A stretch of DNA of 64,000 nt from assembly GCA_903893795.1 (NCBI GenBank), contig CAITNO010000074.1:25966-89965 (forward strand), written 5' to 3'. Of this stretch, positions 19,096 through 28,499 are shown piece by piece. Below the pieces are notes generated by a model. It had not been told where the DNA came from. It ran no database searches and was given only the letters and a program-made list of their open reading frames with translations. Source of the DNA: Candidatus Hydrogenedentota bacterium (GTDB lineage: Bacteria; Hydrogenedentota; Hydrogenedentia; Hydrogenedentales; CAITNO01). The translations under genes and the position numbers were made by a program. How positions within the stretch are numbered: the stretch's first letter is position 1; each line of letters begins with the position of its first letter.

Positions 19096-20652
19096 TTAAC
19101 CGCCACCGTCCGGGCGGGTGTTGTCCAATCCCCCATAAGAGTTTTGCACGGCCTGTTCCAGGCGATCTATCTCTTCGTCGGAGAGGAAATCAAAGTCCTT
19201 GGTGCGTCTCCTTGGGGAAAGCCGCCCGTTGTTTTGCAGGCAGAAACGAATGAAGAGGTCGAGTCTTCGGTCAGGCAGGTCCACAACCTCTTGAATCGCC
19301 GACTTGGCCCGATCATAGTTGGCCAGGAACAGCAGCTCATCCGCAAGTTCCGTCTCAATGGTCCGTTTGATGAACTCAAAGAGGGATTCCGCCTGCGGCG
19401 TCATGTCCATATAACGGTACCAGACGTCTGTGTCGTTGAGAACCGTCATGCGGCCGTCTTCGTCCAGCGAATATCTAACGAGTGCCATGAGGGGCCGCGA
19501 AAACGCCTCAAGGGACGCATCGTAATCGTCCGCATTTTTCAGCATGGATGCGGACACGGGGAACATGACGCCCTTGGGGGTGAAACCGCGCCGGGCCAGA
19601 ATGTTGTGGATGAGAAACCGGTGAATCCGCCCGTTGCCGTCCTCGAAGGGATGCAGGAAGACGAATCCATAAGCGATGGCGGCGGCATGAATTACCGCGG
19701 ACACCATCCCCCCATCCATGCGCCGATGGGCGGCCACAAGACCTTCCGCCAAATCACTCAAATCTTCGGGCTTGGGCGGCACAAAATGTATTCGTTCCGA
19801 CTGCCACGCAACCGCCTCGCCGACGTAATTCTGAGTATGCCTATAGTCTGCATCCTTAAACCGTTCATCAACAATGCGGTTCTGCAGCGCAATCAGCCGC
19901 CCCTTTTCGCAGAAGTCCTCCTGCTCGGCCAATTCAAGAAGCGACACAAAACGTTCCACCCGGGTCGGATTGGGTGTGATGTGCTCGATCTCGAACGAAG
20001 ATTTTGTTTCTTTGGCGTAGAGGTAGCCCAACGCCCGCTTGATGATCTCGGGTGTGTAGTCGGACACCACCTGCCGGCAACGCCCGGGAAGGTCGGCCAA
20101 CTCGAAACCTTCAAGGACTTCCGTGCGGCGCACCAGGGGGCAGAACTGACGATTCCCCGGCAGATTGTCATTGACGCGCTGGCGGGCCGCCCGGCGGCCA
20201 GGAGTGACCGTGTGGTATTTGTCCGGTTCAAGCAGGTCCACATAATTGCCCTGCTTTAGGTCATCCAGCGGAAGCGTCTTACCCATCAACATTTCATACA
20301 GAAACCAAATGCGTCTCGCGTACTTGCCGCCCGGCTTGGACCGGATCAGTGCGAGAATTTCCTCTTCTTCCGCTCTTTGAAACAAAACAGCGAGAATGGC
20401 GAGATTGGTGCCGTCGTACTTGAGGGCAAATTCGAGATGCTCCCCCACCGAGTCACCCGACCAATATGAGGAAGGATAGGTTTCCTCAAGCACCTCACCG
20501 ACCCTGTCAACGCGGTGGATCGCGCCGGTGCCAATGATTGACCGATGCCAGTTTGGAATCACCTCAAGGTCGTACCGCTCGATGAGTGCGGCATATCCCG
20601 CGCGTTTGAGCGCTGCAGGATCGCGACTCTTTTCAACCATAACCGGCTCCAA
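19096..20652 (-). CDS. Fic-family protein (putative AMPylase)
   Basis: FLHPFEDGNGRIHRFL matches HPFx(D/E)GNGRxxR core. Confidence 0.9.
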   Translation of the reverse strand: MEPVMVEKSRDPAALKRAGYAALIERYDLEVIPNWHRSIIGTGAIHRVDRVGEVLEETYPSSYWSGDSVGEHLEFALKYDGTNLAILAVLFQRAEEEEILALIRSKPGGKYARRIWFLYEMLMGKTLPLDDLKQGNYVDLLEPDKYHTVTPGRRAARQRVNDNLPGNRQFCPLVRRTEVLEGFELADLPGRCRQVVSDYTPEIIKRALGYLYAKETKSSFEIEHITPNPTRVERFVSLLELAEQEDFCEKGRLIALQNRIVDERFKDADYRHTQNYVGEAVAWQSERIHFVPPKPEDLSDLAEGLVAAHRRMDGGMVSAVIHAAAIAYGFVFLHPFEDGNGRIHRFLIHNILARRGFTPKGVMFPVSASMLKNADDYDASLEAFSRPLMALVRYSLDEDGRMTVLNDTDVWYRYMDMTPQAESLFEFIKRTIETELADELLFLANYDRAKSAIQEVVDLPDRRLDLFIRFCLQNNGRLSPRRRTKDFDFLSDEEIDRLEQAVQNSYGGLDNTRPDGGG

Positions 20653-20678
20653 ATTTGTATATTCTCCCGCAACACCAC

Positions 20679-20745
20679 GAAAAAACGATTACAAATCTGA
20701 AAATACACTTACAAGACGGGACTTGTCAAGAAAAACGATTACAGA
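20679..20745 (-). promoter_or_regulatory. Putative operator/promoter of the fic gene: three helically phased TGTAA(T/G)...TTTTTC repeats
   Basis: gaaaaaacgattacaaa (20679), gaaaatacacttacaag (20699), gaaaaacgattacaga (20730); TTs exactly 20 and 30 bp apart; TTGACA on the minus strand between repeats. Confidence 0.45.
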
Positions 20746-20998
20746 ATTGGCAAATGCAGAAAAAACAGTTTGTCGCGCAAGTACTGGAATCCCGCAACAC
20801 TATTCCGTGAAATTCAGTAACGCGACACTTGCCCATGCAAAGAATAGGGCCGTGGACGTCATAATCACCGGGGTAAGCAGCATGACCAGCACGTCCTTTC
20901 TTCCCGGCCACCGCTTGGCAAGCCATGCGCAGACAAGCACCCATAGGCTGTCCAGAAAACCATGATACATCCCAGTTCGGCTTTCATATACACTCTCC

Positions 20999-22843
20999 CT
21001 ATTTTGTCGCGGTGTTTCCTGACTCCACTTCCACAAACCGTGTTTCGCCGGGCGGTATCTCCACGTTGATTGCCGGTTCGGTAGCCAATTCCTGTCCGGT
21101 GCGCCATTCGCGCACCCTGGTCACCGCCGTCTTGGGAACGATCTTTACCTTCGCCACCGCTGACGGGTCCACCACGGCGGGTTCTTTCGGTTTCTTGGCG
21201 ACGCCTGCATTGTTGATCAGTTCCACCACCCAGCCGCTTTGGGTGCGGTTGATCTGATATTCCACTGGGTCGCCCTCCAGCGAAAACGGCAGATACTCCG
21301 CCGCCAACCTAGCTAGCCGTTCGTTGGCAATCGCGGCGGGCCGCTCCGTGGCGGGATTGGTCCACAGATCCAGGACTTCCACCTTGCCCGCCTCCTGCAA
21401 CCGCTTCATGCGGTCGCCCAGCGTATCACGGTGACGCGGGTGCAGCAGCACCCGGCTCCCGTGTTTGAGCGCGCCGCAGAGCGCATCCACAAAGGCCGGG
21501 TCAAAGTCGATGTCGCCTGCGAGCAGCAGCACGGGGTAGGCGGACAACGTTTCCGCCTTGGCGGTGGACAGCAGCACATCCGCCAGTTCGCCGTAGGGCG
21601 TGGCGCGCAGGTAGCTGTCTTCGGGGTTGTCCGGGTTGGGCCGGTGATGGATGTGGTCCGACCCCGGATACAACTGCGAAACGAAGAGGTCGTTGATCTC
21701 GGTGTCGCCCGGCATGCTTTCCAGAATGCCCCAGGGATGGCCCATGTAACCGTTGTATCCGGCAAGGTGATCGAGCACGACGGCGACGGGTGTGAACGGA
21801 ATGCCGCGATCATGACTGCGCGTGAATGCGAAGAACTCCGCCGCGGCCTCGCCGTGCGCGGTGAGCTTGTCCGGCTTGGCCGAGTCCTCGAAGAAAATGG
21901 CGCTGCTGTTCTCCGGCGTGACCAGCGCCGCGCCGGCAAACCAGCCGTGCAGCCACATGCGCCGGTACAGGCTCAGCGAATGGCCCGCGTCGAGTCCGCG
22001 CGCGTCCTTGCCCTCGATGCGCAATGGGCCGTTGGTGGTGCAGGCGCCGGAAAACCACGGGCTCGCCTGCAGGGACCACGGCAGGCCCCACTGACGCGCC
22101 GCGCCGCGCGCAAAGGCAATTTTCGACTGGGTGAAGGCGATGTTCTCGCAGACTTCCAGCCCCACCACCCGCGCGCCCCATTCGGCGGCGTAGGCCTCGT
22201 AGTGCGAATGGCCGGTAACGCTCATGTTGCGCCCGCGCATCGCGCGCTGGCGGGTCGTGAAGTAGTCCTTCACGATGTCATAGCATTCCTGTTTGCTCTT
22301 GGGCCGCGTATCGTAGCCCGCCAGACCGGCCGGTTTCATGAACTGTTTCATCTTGTCAAACTCGGGGCCGTACACATCACGCCACCATGACTCGGCGCAG
22401 GACAGGTTGTGGAAGTAATAGCCCCATTCACCCAACTGGATGGCGCTGAAATCACCGGCCTGGTCGAGCACCTGCATGGCAGCCTCGTCGGCGTCGGAAA
22501 GGCACGCCTTGCCATCCTTGATCTGGAAATCGCCAAAGCCCGGATAGCAGATCATGGGCCAGTGGATGGAGGCGAGATATTCGAAGAGCGGCTTGGATGC
22601 GGCATTCGCCGTGGGACCCGGGTCAAAGCCGTTGCCCAGCCCCTTCTCCTGCATGACGCCCACCATTTCCTTCAGCTTGTCCAATTCCCCCGGACAACCG
22701 TACATGGTGAACACGAAACCGGGCTGCCCCGGCAGCAGCCTGACGCTCCAGGGTCCCTTCTCCGGCGCAGAATGGTCAGGAAATGCCGCCGCGGCAAGAG
22801 ATGAAATCAAGAACGCTGCGCCAAAATGATAATACTTTTTCAT
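20999..22843 (-). CDS. Secreted protein of unknown function, possibly a TIM-barrel glycoside hydrolase
   Basis: Signal peptide MKKYYHFGAAFLISSLAAAA; long open frame; aromatic/His/Asp-rich motifs suggestive of a GH-A-like fold. Confidence 0.5.
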   Translation of the reverse strand: MKKYYHFGAAFLISSLAAAAFPDHSAPEKGPWSVRLLPGQPGFVFTMYGCPGELDKLKEMVGVMQEKGLGNGFDPGPTANAASKPLFEYLASIHWPMICYPGFGDFQIKDGKACLSDADEAAMQVLDQAGDFSAIQLGEWGYYFHNLSCAESWWRDVYGPEFDKMKQFMKPAGLAGYDTRPKSKQECYDIVKDYFTTRQRAMRGRNMSVTGHSHYEAYAAEWGARVVGLEVCENIAFTQSKIAFARGAARQWGLPWSLQASPWFSGACTTNGPLRIEGKDARGLDAGHSLSLYRRMWLHGWFAGAALVTPENSSAIFFEDSAKPDKLTAHGEAAAEFFAFTRSHDRGIPFTPVAVVLDHLAGYNGYMGHPWGILESMPGDTEINDLFVSQLYPGSDHIHHRPNPDNPEDSYLRATPYGELADVLLSTAKAETLSAYPVLLLAGDIDFDPAFVDALCGALKHGSRVLLHPRHRDTLGDRMKRLQEAGKVEVLDLWTNPATERPAAIANERLARLAAEYLPFSLEGDPVEYQINRTQSGWVVELINNAGVAKKPKEPAVVDPSAVAKVKIVPKTAVTRVREWRTGQELATEPAINVEIPPGETRFVEVESGNTATK

Positions 22844-22950
22844 GACAATCCTCCGGGTACCCTACGAATGATGGTTTTGATTGGTCCGCTGATTTTCAGC
22901 CATTATGGTCACGGAAGTAAAGACTGCCATGAACTGAAGGGAGAACTGCG

Positions 22951-23139
22951 ATGGCAAAATGCCCATATTGCGAGAAGCCGGTCATCCTCAAAGGATTCGA
23001 TTCGGAAAAGAAGGACGAGGTGCGCCGGGAGGTTTATGGGTTCATCAAGAAGGAGGTCATGTATTCCTGTCCCCACTGCGAGCGGGTGCTGGGATTCGGT
23101 TCCTTCTTCGGCGGATTGATCACCGGCAGGCCGAGATAG
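22951..23139 (+). CDS. Small zinc-ribbon protein
   Basis: CPYC...CPHC pair in 62 aa; GGGAGAA upstream of ATG. Confidence 0.6.
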   Translation: MAKCPYCEKPVILKGFDSEKKDEVRREVYGFIKKEVMYSCPHCERVLGFGSFFGGLITGRPR

Positions 23140-23275
23140 ACCCTTTCGGGAGAAATGGCGTCGGGCAGCCACTTTTTCGTGAGGCGAAGCGCCTCCGAAC
23201 GAGTAGTTGCCCTTGGACCGGTGCGTTCCATTTTGCTTTGCAAAACTCCACGCACCCTACAGTTCCTCGCGCATC

Positions 23276-24397
23276 CTACGGTTGCTGCCGGACAGCACGC
23301 GCTTTGCGCGTCCTCACCGCCACCATGACCGCCGTCGCGGACAACAGCATCAGCGCATCACCGCCCGCACCGCCCCTGGGCGGCTTCGGCGTGGAATTGC
23401 CCAGGGTGGCCGCCGTGCCGACACAGCCCTGAAGCCACGAAGTCCCGCTTTCGCCTTCACCCTCCCCTTCCCCCTCGGCGGCGGGCTCGCCCTCGCCTTC
23501 GGGCTGCAATTCGCCTTCGCCTGGAAGCTCGCCCTCGGCCACGGCGTTGCCGAAAGCCGTCCACGCGGTGTCGATAAAGTCGTTCGCGCCCGTGGCAAAA
23601 ACGGCCGTCAGATGCGCGTTGGCGGCGTCATTGGGATGGGAGTCGTCCGTGGCGCCGCCATAGATGCTCTTGAGCCGGTTGGGATGGGAGACCCCGTCCC
23701 CGTTGGCCAGCTCGTTGAACAGGTCGAACACGGCCACGTTTTTCAATCCCGGATGGGCCGCGTTGTAGGCAGGCAGCCAGGTGCCCTTGAGCCAGTTGTT
23801 GAAAAGGCGGGCGCGGTGCGCCGCGTTGTTGTCCGTGGAACTGTTGTTCAGTGGCGGTGAAGTGACCGCGATGAAAAGCGTGTCCGGGTTGGCCGCGAAC
23901 ACGTCTTCCAGCGGATGGTAGAACTGGCCGTTGGCGCCGTAGCTGCGGCCTGCCCCGCCGGGGTGGCGGTACAGCGCCTTCAGGTTGGCCAGCGTCAGGT
24001 CGCCGAAGGGGTCGCCCGGTTCGGTGCCGTCGGAAGTGGTGTCGCTGTTGGGGAAACAGCTCTTGAACATGACGATGGTGTTGACGCTGCTGCTGGGGTA
24101 GGACTGGACATGGGTCTTATAGTCATTGAACCACAGCAGCCAGGTGTTCATGTCTGTGCTGTCGCCGGGCACCGCATCCAGCGACGCGGGACGCCCGGTG
24201 TCGGGAAGGACAACCGTCCCATAGGTGATTTCATTGACCTGGTCAATGTAGGCCTTGGCCTCCAGCGCGCCGCGAAGGCTGTGGTCGAGCCAGTTCTGGC
24301 CCACGGAATGGTGAATGAACACCAGATCATCGGCCTGAACAGAGATTCCGGAAAGAACCAAACAAACGAAAAGACCCACCCGCTCCAATGACTTCAT
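23276..24397 (-). CDS. Secreted SGNH-hydrolase-like protein with GEGE-rich linker and C-terminal anchor
   Basis: Signal peptide; DDLVFIHHSVGQNWLDHSL; GEGELPGEGELQPEGEGEPAAEGEGEGEGE, then GC, TM, RTRKAR. Confidence 0.55.
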   Translation of the reverse strand: MKSLERVGLFVCLVLSGISVQADDLVFIHHSVGQNWLDHSLRGALEAKAYIDQVNEITYGTVVLPDTGRPASLDAVPGDSTDMNTWLLWFNDYKTHVQSYPSSSVNTIVMFKSCFPNSDTTSDGTEPGDPFGDLTLANLKALYRHPGGAGRSYGANGQFYHPLEDVFAANPDTLFIAVTSPPLNNSSTDNNAAHRARLFNNWLKGTWLPAYNAAHPGLKNVAVFDLFNELANGDGVSHPNRLKSIYGGATDDSHPNDAANAHLTAVFATGANDFIDTAWTAFGNAVAEGELPGEGELQPEGEGEPAAEGEGEGEGESGTSWLQGCVGTAATLGNSTPKPPRGGAGGDALMLLSATAVMVAVRTRKARAVRQQP

Positions 24398-24510
24398 GCC
24401 TCACTTCTCCTTGTTTGCCCTGCTTGCGGTGCGCTCCCTTTGGGGCACCCTACCGTCACACCCCAATTATACCATCGCTTTGCCGCTACCTGCCGAGGGG
24501 GGCCACGGGC

Positions 24511-24547
24511 TATAATACCGGCCTGTAGGACAGCCCCCCGGCTGTCC
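24511..24547 (+). promoter_or_regulatory. Putative thiGH promoter -10 (TATAAT) and 5'UTR hairpin GGACAGCC-CCCC-GGCTGTCC
   Basis: TATAAT at 24511-24516; perfect 8-bp stem at 24528-24547; thiG starts at 24569. Confidence 0.4.
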
Positions 24548-24568
24548 CTTTGGTCATAAGGACACTCC

Positions 24569-25363
24569 ATGCAATCCATCCAAAAAGACGACGCGCTGGT
24601 TATTGCCGGGCGGCGCTTTGGTTCCCGGCTGATGATCGGCACGGGCAAATTCCCCTCGGCCCAGGCCCTGCGCGACGCCATCGAGCAGAGCGGCGCGGAA
24701 ATCGTGACCGTGGCGCTGCGCCGCGTGGATCTCTCCGCGCCGGAGGCGCAGGGAATCATGTCGGCCATCGACCCGAAACGCCAGTTGATCCTGCCGAACA
24801 CGAGCGGCGCGCGCGATGCCGACGAGGCGGTGCGGCTGGCGCGGCTGGCCCGCGCGGCGGGCATGGAACCCTGGATCAAGCTGGAACTCACCCCCGAGCC
24901 GCGCTACCTGCTGCCCGACCCGGTGGAAACGCTGCGCGCCGCCGAAATCCTGGTGAAGGACGGGTTTGTGGTGCTGCCCTACATCCAGGCAGACCCCATG
25001 CTGGCCAAACGGCTGGAAGAAATCGGCACGGCCACCGTGATGCCGCTGGGCGCGCCCATCGGCAGCAACCGCGGCCTGCGCACCCGCGACATGATCCGCA
25101 TCATCATTGAACAGTCCAATGTGCCCGTCGTCGTGGACGCCGGACTGGGCGCGCCATCGCACGCGGCCGAGTCTATGGAACTGGGCGCCGACGCGGTGCT
25201 GGTGAACACGGCCCTGGCCGACGCCCGCGATGCGGGTACGATGGCCAAAGCCTTCGCCATGGCCGTCGAGGCGGGACGCATGGCCTGGCGGGCCGGGCTC
25301 GGTCCCGAGCGCGGCGAGGCCGAGGCGTCGTCCCCGCTGACCGGCTTCCTCGTTGAAAAGTGA
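24569..25363 (+). CDS. thiG: Thiazole synthase ThiG
   Basis: [80 protein letters not shown]. Confidence 0.95.
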   Translation: MQSIQKDDALVIAGRRFGSRLMIGTGKFPSAQALRDAIEQSGAEIVTVALRRVDLSAPEAQGIMSAIDPKRQLILPNTSGARDADEAVRLARLARAAGMEPWIKLELTPEPRYLLPDPVETLRAAEILVKDGFVVLPYIQADPMLAKRLEEIGTATVMPLGAPIGSNRGLRTRDMIRIIIEQSNVPVVVDAGLGAPSHAAESMELGADAVLVNTALADARDAGTMAKAFAMAVEAGRMAWRAGLGPERGEAEASSPLTGFLVEK

Positions 25364-25370
25364 TGCTGCC

Positions 25371-26492
25371 ATGAGCTTTGTGGACGAACTTGACGCCTGG
25401 CCGCGCGAACGCGTGGCCGCCCTGTATGATAATGTGACCGAGACCGAGGTGCTCTCCGCCATCGGCCGCGAGGAGCGCACCCTGCGCGACCTGGCCGCGC
25501 TGCTCTCCCCCGCCGCGCGGCCCCACTTGGAGCGGATGGCCCGCGAGGCGCAGCGCCTGACGCGCTGGCATTTCGGCCGCACCATCGGCCTTTACGCGCC
25601 CATCTACTTTTCCAACCTCTGCGCCGCCGACTGCCTTTACTGCGGCTTTGCCGTGTGCTCCGGCGTAAAGGACGAGCGCGTTACGCTGACGGACGATCAG
25701 ATCGAGGCGGAATGCACCGCCCTGAAAAACATGGGCTACGACAGTGTGCTGCTGCTCACCGGCGAGGCGCCCAAGGTCGTGCCGCCGGCGCACATTGCGC
25801 GGGCCGTCGCGATATCCCGCCGCCATTTCTCCAGCGTCTCCGTCGAGGTCTATTCGATGGATGAGGCCGACTACACACTCCTATGCGAAAGCGGGCTGGA
25901 AGGTGTCACGCTCTATCAAGAAACCTATGACCGCGAGCTGTACAGCGAGGTGCACCCGCGCGGACTGAAACGCGACTACGCCTACCGTGTGGACACGCTG
26001 GAACGGGCTGGAAAGGCCGGGGTGCGCAAGCTCACCCTAGGCGCGCTGCTGGGGCTTTTCGACTGGCGGCTCGACCTAATCTGGACCGCCATGCACGCAC
26101 GCTATCTGCAAAAGCACTGCTGGCGCAGTTCCGTGGCCGTCTCGTTTCCGCGCCTGCGCCACACGCCGCCGCGCTTCCGCGTCGATTTCCCCATGTCCGA
26201 CGCCGAACTCGTGCAGGCCATCCTGGCCATGCGCCTCTTCCTTCCCGAGGCCGGATTCAACCTGTCCACCCGCGAATGCGGTGACTTCCGCGACCGCGTC
26301 ATGTCGCTCGGCATCACCTCCATGAGTGCCGGTTCCAGCACCCGCCCCGGCGGCTACGTTACCAAGGGCGAGGAGGTCCTCGAACAGTTCGAGGTCGAGG
26401 ACACGCGCAGTCCGGAAGAGGTGGTCGCCATGATCCGCCGCGCCGGCTACGACCCCGTATGGAAAGACTTCGACCGCGCATTTCACGGGTAA
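25371..26492 (+). CDS. thiH: 2-iminoacetate synthase ThiH (radical SAM)
   Basis: [49 protein letters not shown]; adjacent to thiG. Confidence 0.95.
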   Translation: MSFVDELDAWPRERVAALYDNVTETEVLSAIGREERTLRDLAALLSPAARPHLERMAREAQRLTRWHFGRTIGLYAPIYFSNLCAADCLYCGFAVCSGVKDERVTLTDDQIEAECTALKNMGYDSVLLLTGEAPKVVPPAHIARAVAISRRHFSSVSVEVYSMDEADYTLLCESGLEGVTLYQETYDRELYSEVHPRGLKRDYAYRVDTLERAGKAGVRKLTLGALLGLFDWRLDLIWTAMHARYLQKHCWRSSVAVSFPRLRHTPPRFRVDFPMSDAELVQAILAMRLFLPEAGFNLSTRECGDFRDRVMSLGITSMSAGSSTRPGGYVTKGEEVLEQFEVEDTRSPEEVVAMIRRAGYDPVWKDFDRAFHG

Positions 26493-26529
26493 TTCCCAAT
26501 CCAAGAAGAAACCGGGACCACGAAGGTCA

Positions 26530-26572
26530 CCAATTTGGAGTGCGGCGGCAGCGCCGCCGCACTCCAAATTGG
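26530..26572. repeat. Perfect 20-bp-stem inverted repeat
   Basis: ccaatttggagtgcggcggc-agc-gccgccgcactccaaattgg. Confidence 0.9.
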
Positions 26573-26605
26573 GAGGGTCGCGCTGTGTCAAGAGGAGGAA
26601 GAACG

Positions 26606-27445
26606 ATGCGTGTAAAACAGGTTCGGAAAGTGCGGCGCCAGCGCCGCCCCGGCTATCCCACGCGGCCGGAAGTGGCGCGGGACCCGGAACTGCTCCGCCG
26701 TCATGTGCCGTCGGCGTGGAAGAAGTCGGCGCAGGTGACCGCTGCGCTGTCCATTGTGCTTGCGTCGGCCTATGCACAGGATGCACCTTCGAAAGCAAAG
26801 GGATTTAAGGTGGCCCCCATCTTCGAGCATGGCGAAGGTCGGGGCGCAACGGGCTGCGTTGTGATGACCCCGCCGCAGTTCTTGGCTGAAGATGACGCGC
26901 TCAGAATAATCATCCAGGAAATGGAGAAGGCCGGAATCCCAACCCCCGATAGGGGCAAGAGCTTTCGTGACATCACCTATGGCGAGAACATATTTCCTCC
27001 TCCTCCGGATAAGGACGGCACCGGGCCGTGGACTCCGGATCTATTGGAGGGGGACAGAAAACCGATTGTCTTTGATTTGTACGAGCCCCTCGAAGGCATT
27101 GTCATTGAGTATGTATCAAGCACTGGCAGGCAATTTGCGGTGACCGACCAGGACAAGTTTCTGTCTCGATTTAGCTCAGTGGTATCGTATGATTTGCTGG
27201 ACGCGGCCAAACGCCTGAGAAGAAACCTTGAGAGGAACAGGTCACATCGGAATCTCTACTGTGGCGTCTTCTATGACCCTGGTTATTCTCACAAGACGGT
27301 AGATTCCGCGAAGATTTCCCTTGGCCCCGATAATGATGCGAAGAGGAAAGACGCTGTAGAATCGTTGAATCCAAGTCCAGCCGACCTGCTCCGCGCCCAA
27401 GTGAAAGACTTCATCGAATGGCTCAAGGGCCAGGGTGCGATATGA
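26606..27445 (+). CDS. Secreted-type protein of unknown family, paralogue 1 (partner or substrate candidate of the downstream rSAM/SPASM enzyme)
   Basis: AGGAGGAAG SD then ATG; MRVKQVRKVRRQRRPGYPTRPEVARDPELLRRHVPSAWKKSAQVTAALSIVLASAYAQD; C-terminus LLRAQVKDFIEWLKGQGAI shared with paralogue 2. Confidence 0.8.
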   Translation: MRVKQVRKVRRQRRPGYPTRPEVARDPELLRRHVPSAWKKSAQVTAALSIVLASAYAQDAPSKAKGFKVAPIFEHGEGRGATGCVVMTPPQFLAEDDALRIIIQEMEKAGIPTPDRGKSFRDITYGENIFPPPPDKDGTGPWTPDLLEGDRKPIVFDLYEPLEGIVIEYVSSTGRQFAVTDQDKFLSRFSSVVSYDLLDAAKRLRRNLERNRSHRNLYCGVFYDPGYSHKTVDSAKISLGPDNDAKRKDAVESLNPSPADLLRAQVKDFIEWLKGQGAI

Positions 27446-27508
27446 AACCGGAAGGGTTCCTGTCGGCGTCAAAATGCCGGTATGCACCTTGCGCAGTGTG
27501 TTCCAAAG

Positions 27509-27598
27509 CTCTGCGCGTCTCTGCGTCCTTTGCGCCTCTGCGTTCAGATGTTATTGTCTTTCAACGCAGAGACGCGGAGGACGCAAAGTCGCGCAGAG
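27509..27598. repeat. Imperfect 36-bp inverted repeat of CTCTGCGTCTCTGCGTT type
   Basis: 27509-27544 pairs with 27563-27598, 5 mismatches by eye, 18-nt loop. Confidence 0.85.
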
Positions 27599-27641
27599 AA
27601 GACGGAGAAACCGTAATATGTTCAGAACTGGAGGGAGTCCA

Positions 27642-28490
27642 TTGAACGTAAACACAGTCCGCAAGGTGCGGCGTCAGCGCCGCCCCGGCTATCCCACGCG
27701 GCCGGAAGTGGCGCGGGACCCGGAACTGCTCCGCCGCCATGTGCCGTCGGCATGGAAGAAGTCCGCGCAGGTGACGGCTGCACTGTCCATCATGCTTGTA
27801 TCGGCCTATGCGCAGGAGTCACCCGTGAAAGGAAAGGCGCTGAAAATTGCCCCCGTCTTTGAGCATGGTGAGGGCTACGGTTCCGAGGGATGCATCATCA
27901 TGAATCCCCCCCGATTCCTGGCCGAGGAGGAAGCACAGCGAATCATCACACAGGAACTGGAGAAAGCCGGAATCCCCGCGCCGGAACGGAACAAGACGCT
28001 GCCCGGTCTTGAGGTGGCCAAGTTGGAGTTTGGCAGCGTGGAAGTGCCGGATCCCAAAGATGGAAGCGTATGGTTCAGATTTCAGGGTGTGGAGAAGGAG
28101 CGGATTCCATTGGTTCTGGACTTCTTCGAGTCAACAAAACATATCGCCCTCGTGTATGTGTCCAAGGAAGATCAGGGCTTCGCCTTGAGCGGCGACATAA
28201 AAGACTTTGGCGCTATGAGTTCCGTCAAAGAACGCCTGTTTGTGAAAGCGTCACAATGGGTGCGCGAAGAGATTCGGAAGAACGATTCCGCCCCGGATTT
28301 GTTCTACGGAGTTCTCTATGATCCTTGCCCTGAATACCGCGAAGCCGACTGGACAAAGATTCCTCCGGGTCCCGATCAGGTGAAGAAATGGAAAGAAGCG
28401 ACTGAGGCGTTGAATCCCGATCCGGCCGGCCTGCTCCGCGCGCAGGTGAAAGATTTCATCGAATGGCTCAAGGGCCAGGGCGCAATCTAA
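27642..28490 (+). CDS. Secreted-type protein of unknown family, paralogue 2
   Basis: TTG start at 27642 with GGAGGGAG SD aligns residue-for-residue with paralogue 1 (LNVNTVRKVRRQRRPGYPTRPEVARDPELLRRHVPSAWKKSAQVTAAL); conserved C-terminus. Confidence 0.8.
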   Translation: MNVNTVRKVRRQRRPGYPTRPEVARDPELLRRHVPSAWKKSAQVTAALSIMLVSAYAQESPVKGKALKIAPVFEHGEGYGSEGCIIMNPPRFLAEEEAQRIITQELEKAGIPAPERNKTLPGLEVAKLEFGSVEVPDPKDGSVWFRFQGVEKERIPLVLDFFESTKHIALVYVSKEDQGFALSGDIKDFGAMSSVKERLFVKASQWVREEIRKNDSAPDLFYGVLYDPCPEYREADWTKIPPGPDQVKKWKEATEALNPDPAGLLRAQVKDFIEWLKGQGAI

Positions 28491-28499
28491 GGAGTAACC

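Noticed and set aside
18934-20259. 441-aa plus-strand ORF
   Set aside because: Antisense to fic, which carries the HPFxxGNGR motif.
19096-20830. Fic/antitoxin toxin-antitoxin pair
   Set aside because: No convincing small antitoxin ORF beside fic; the short ORFs at 20726-21107 overlap each other and lack coding character.
24398-24568. TPP riboswitch upstream of thiG
   Set aside because: No thi-box-like CTGAGA/ACCTGATC-type core recognised; only a simple hairpin. Needs a covariance-model search to be certain.
27435-27641. Upstream N-terminus of the 351-aa ORF
   Set aside because: Translates an inverted CTCTGCG repeat (typical false peptide); the TTG at 27642 aligns with the paralogue's start and has an SD.
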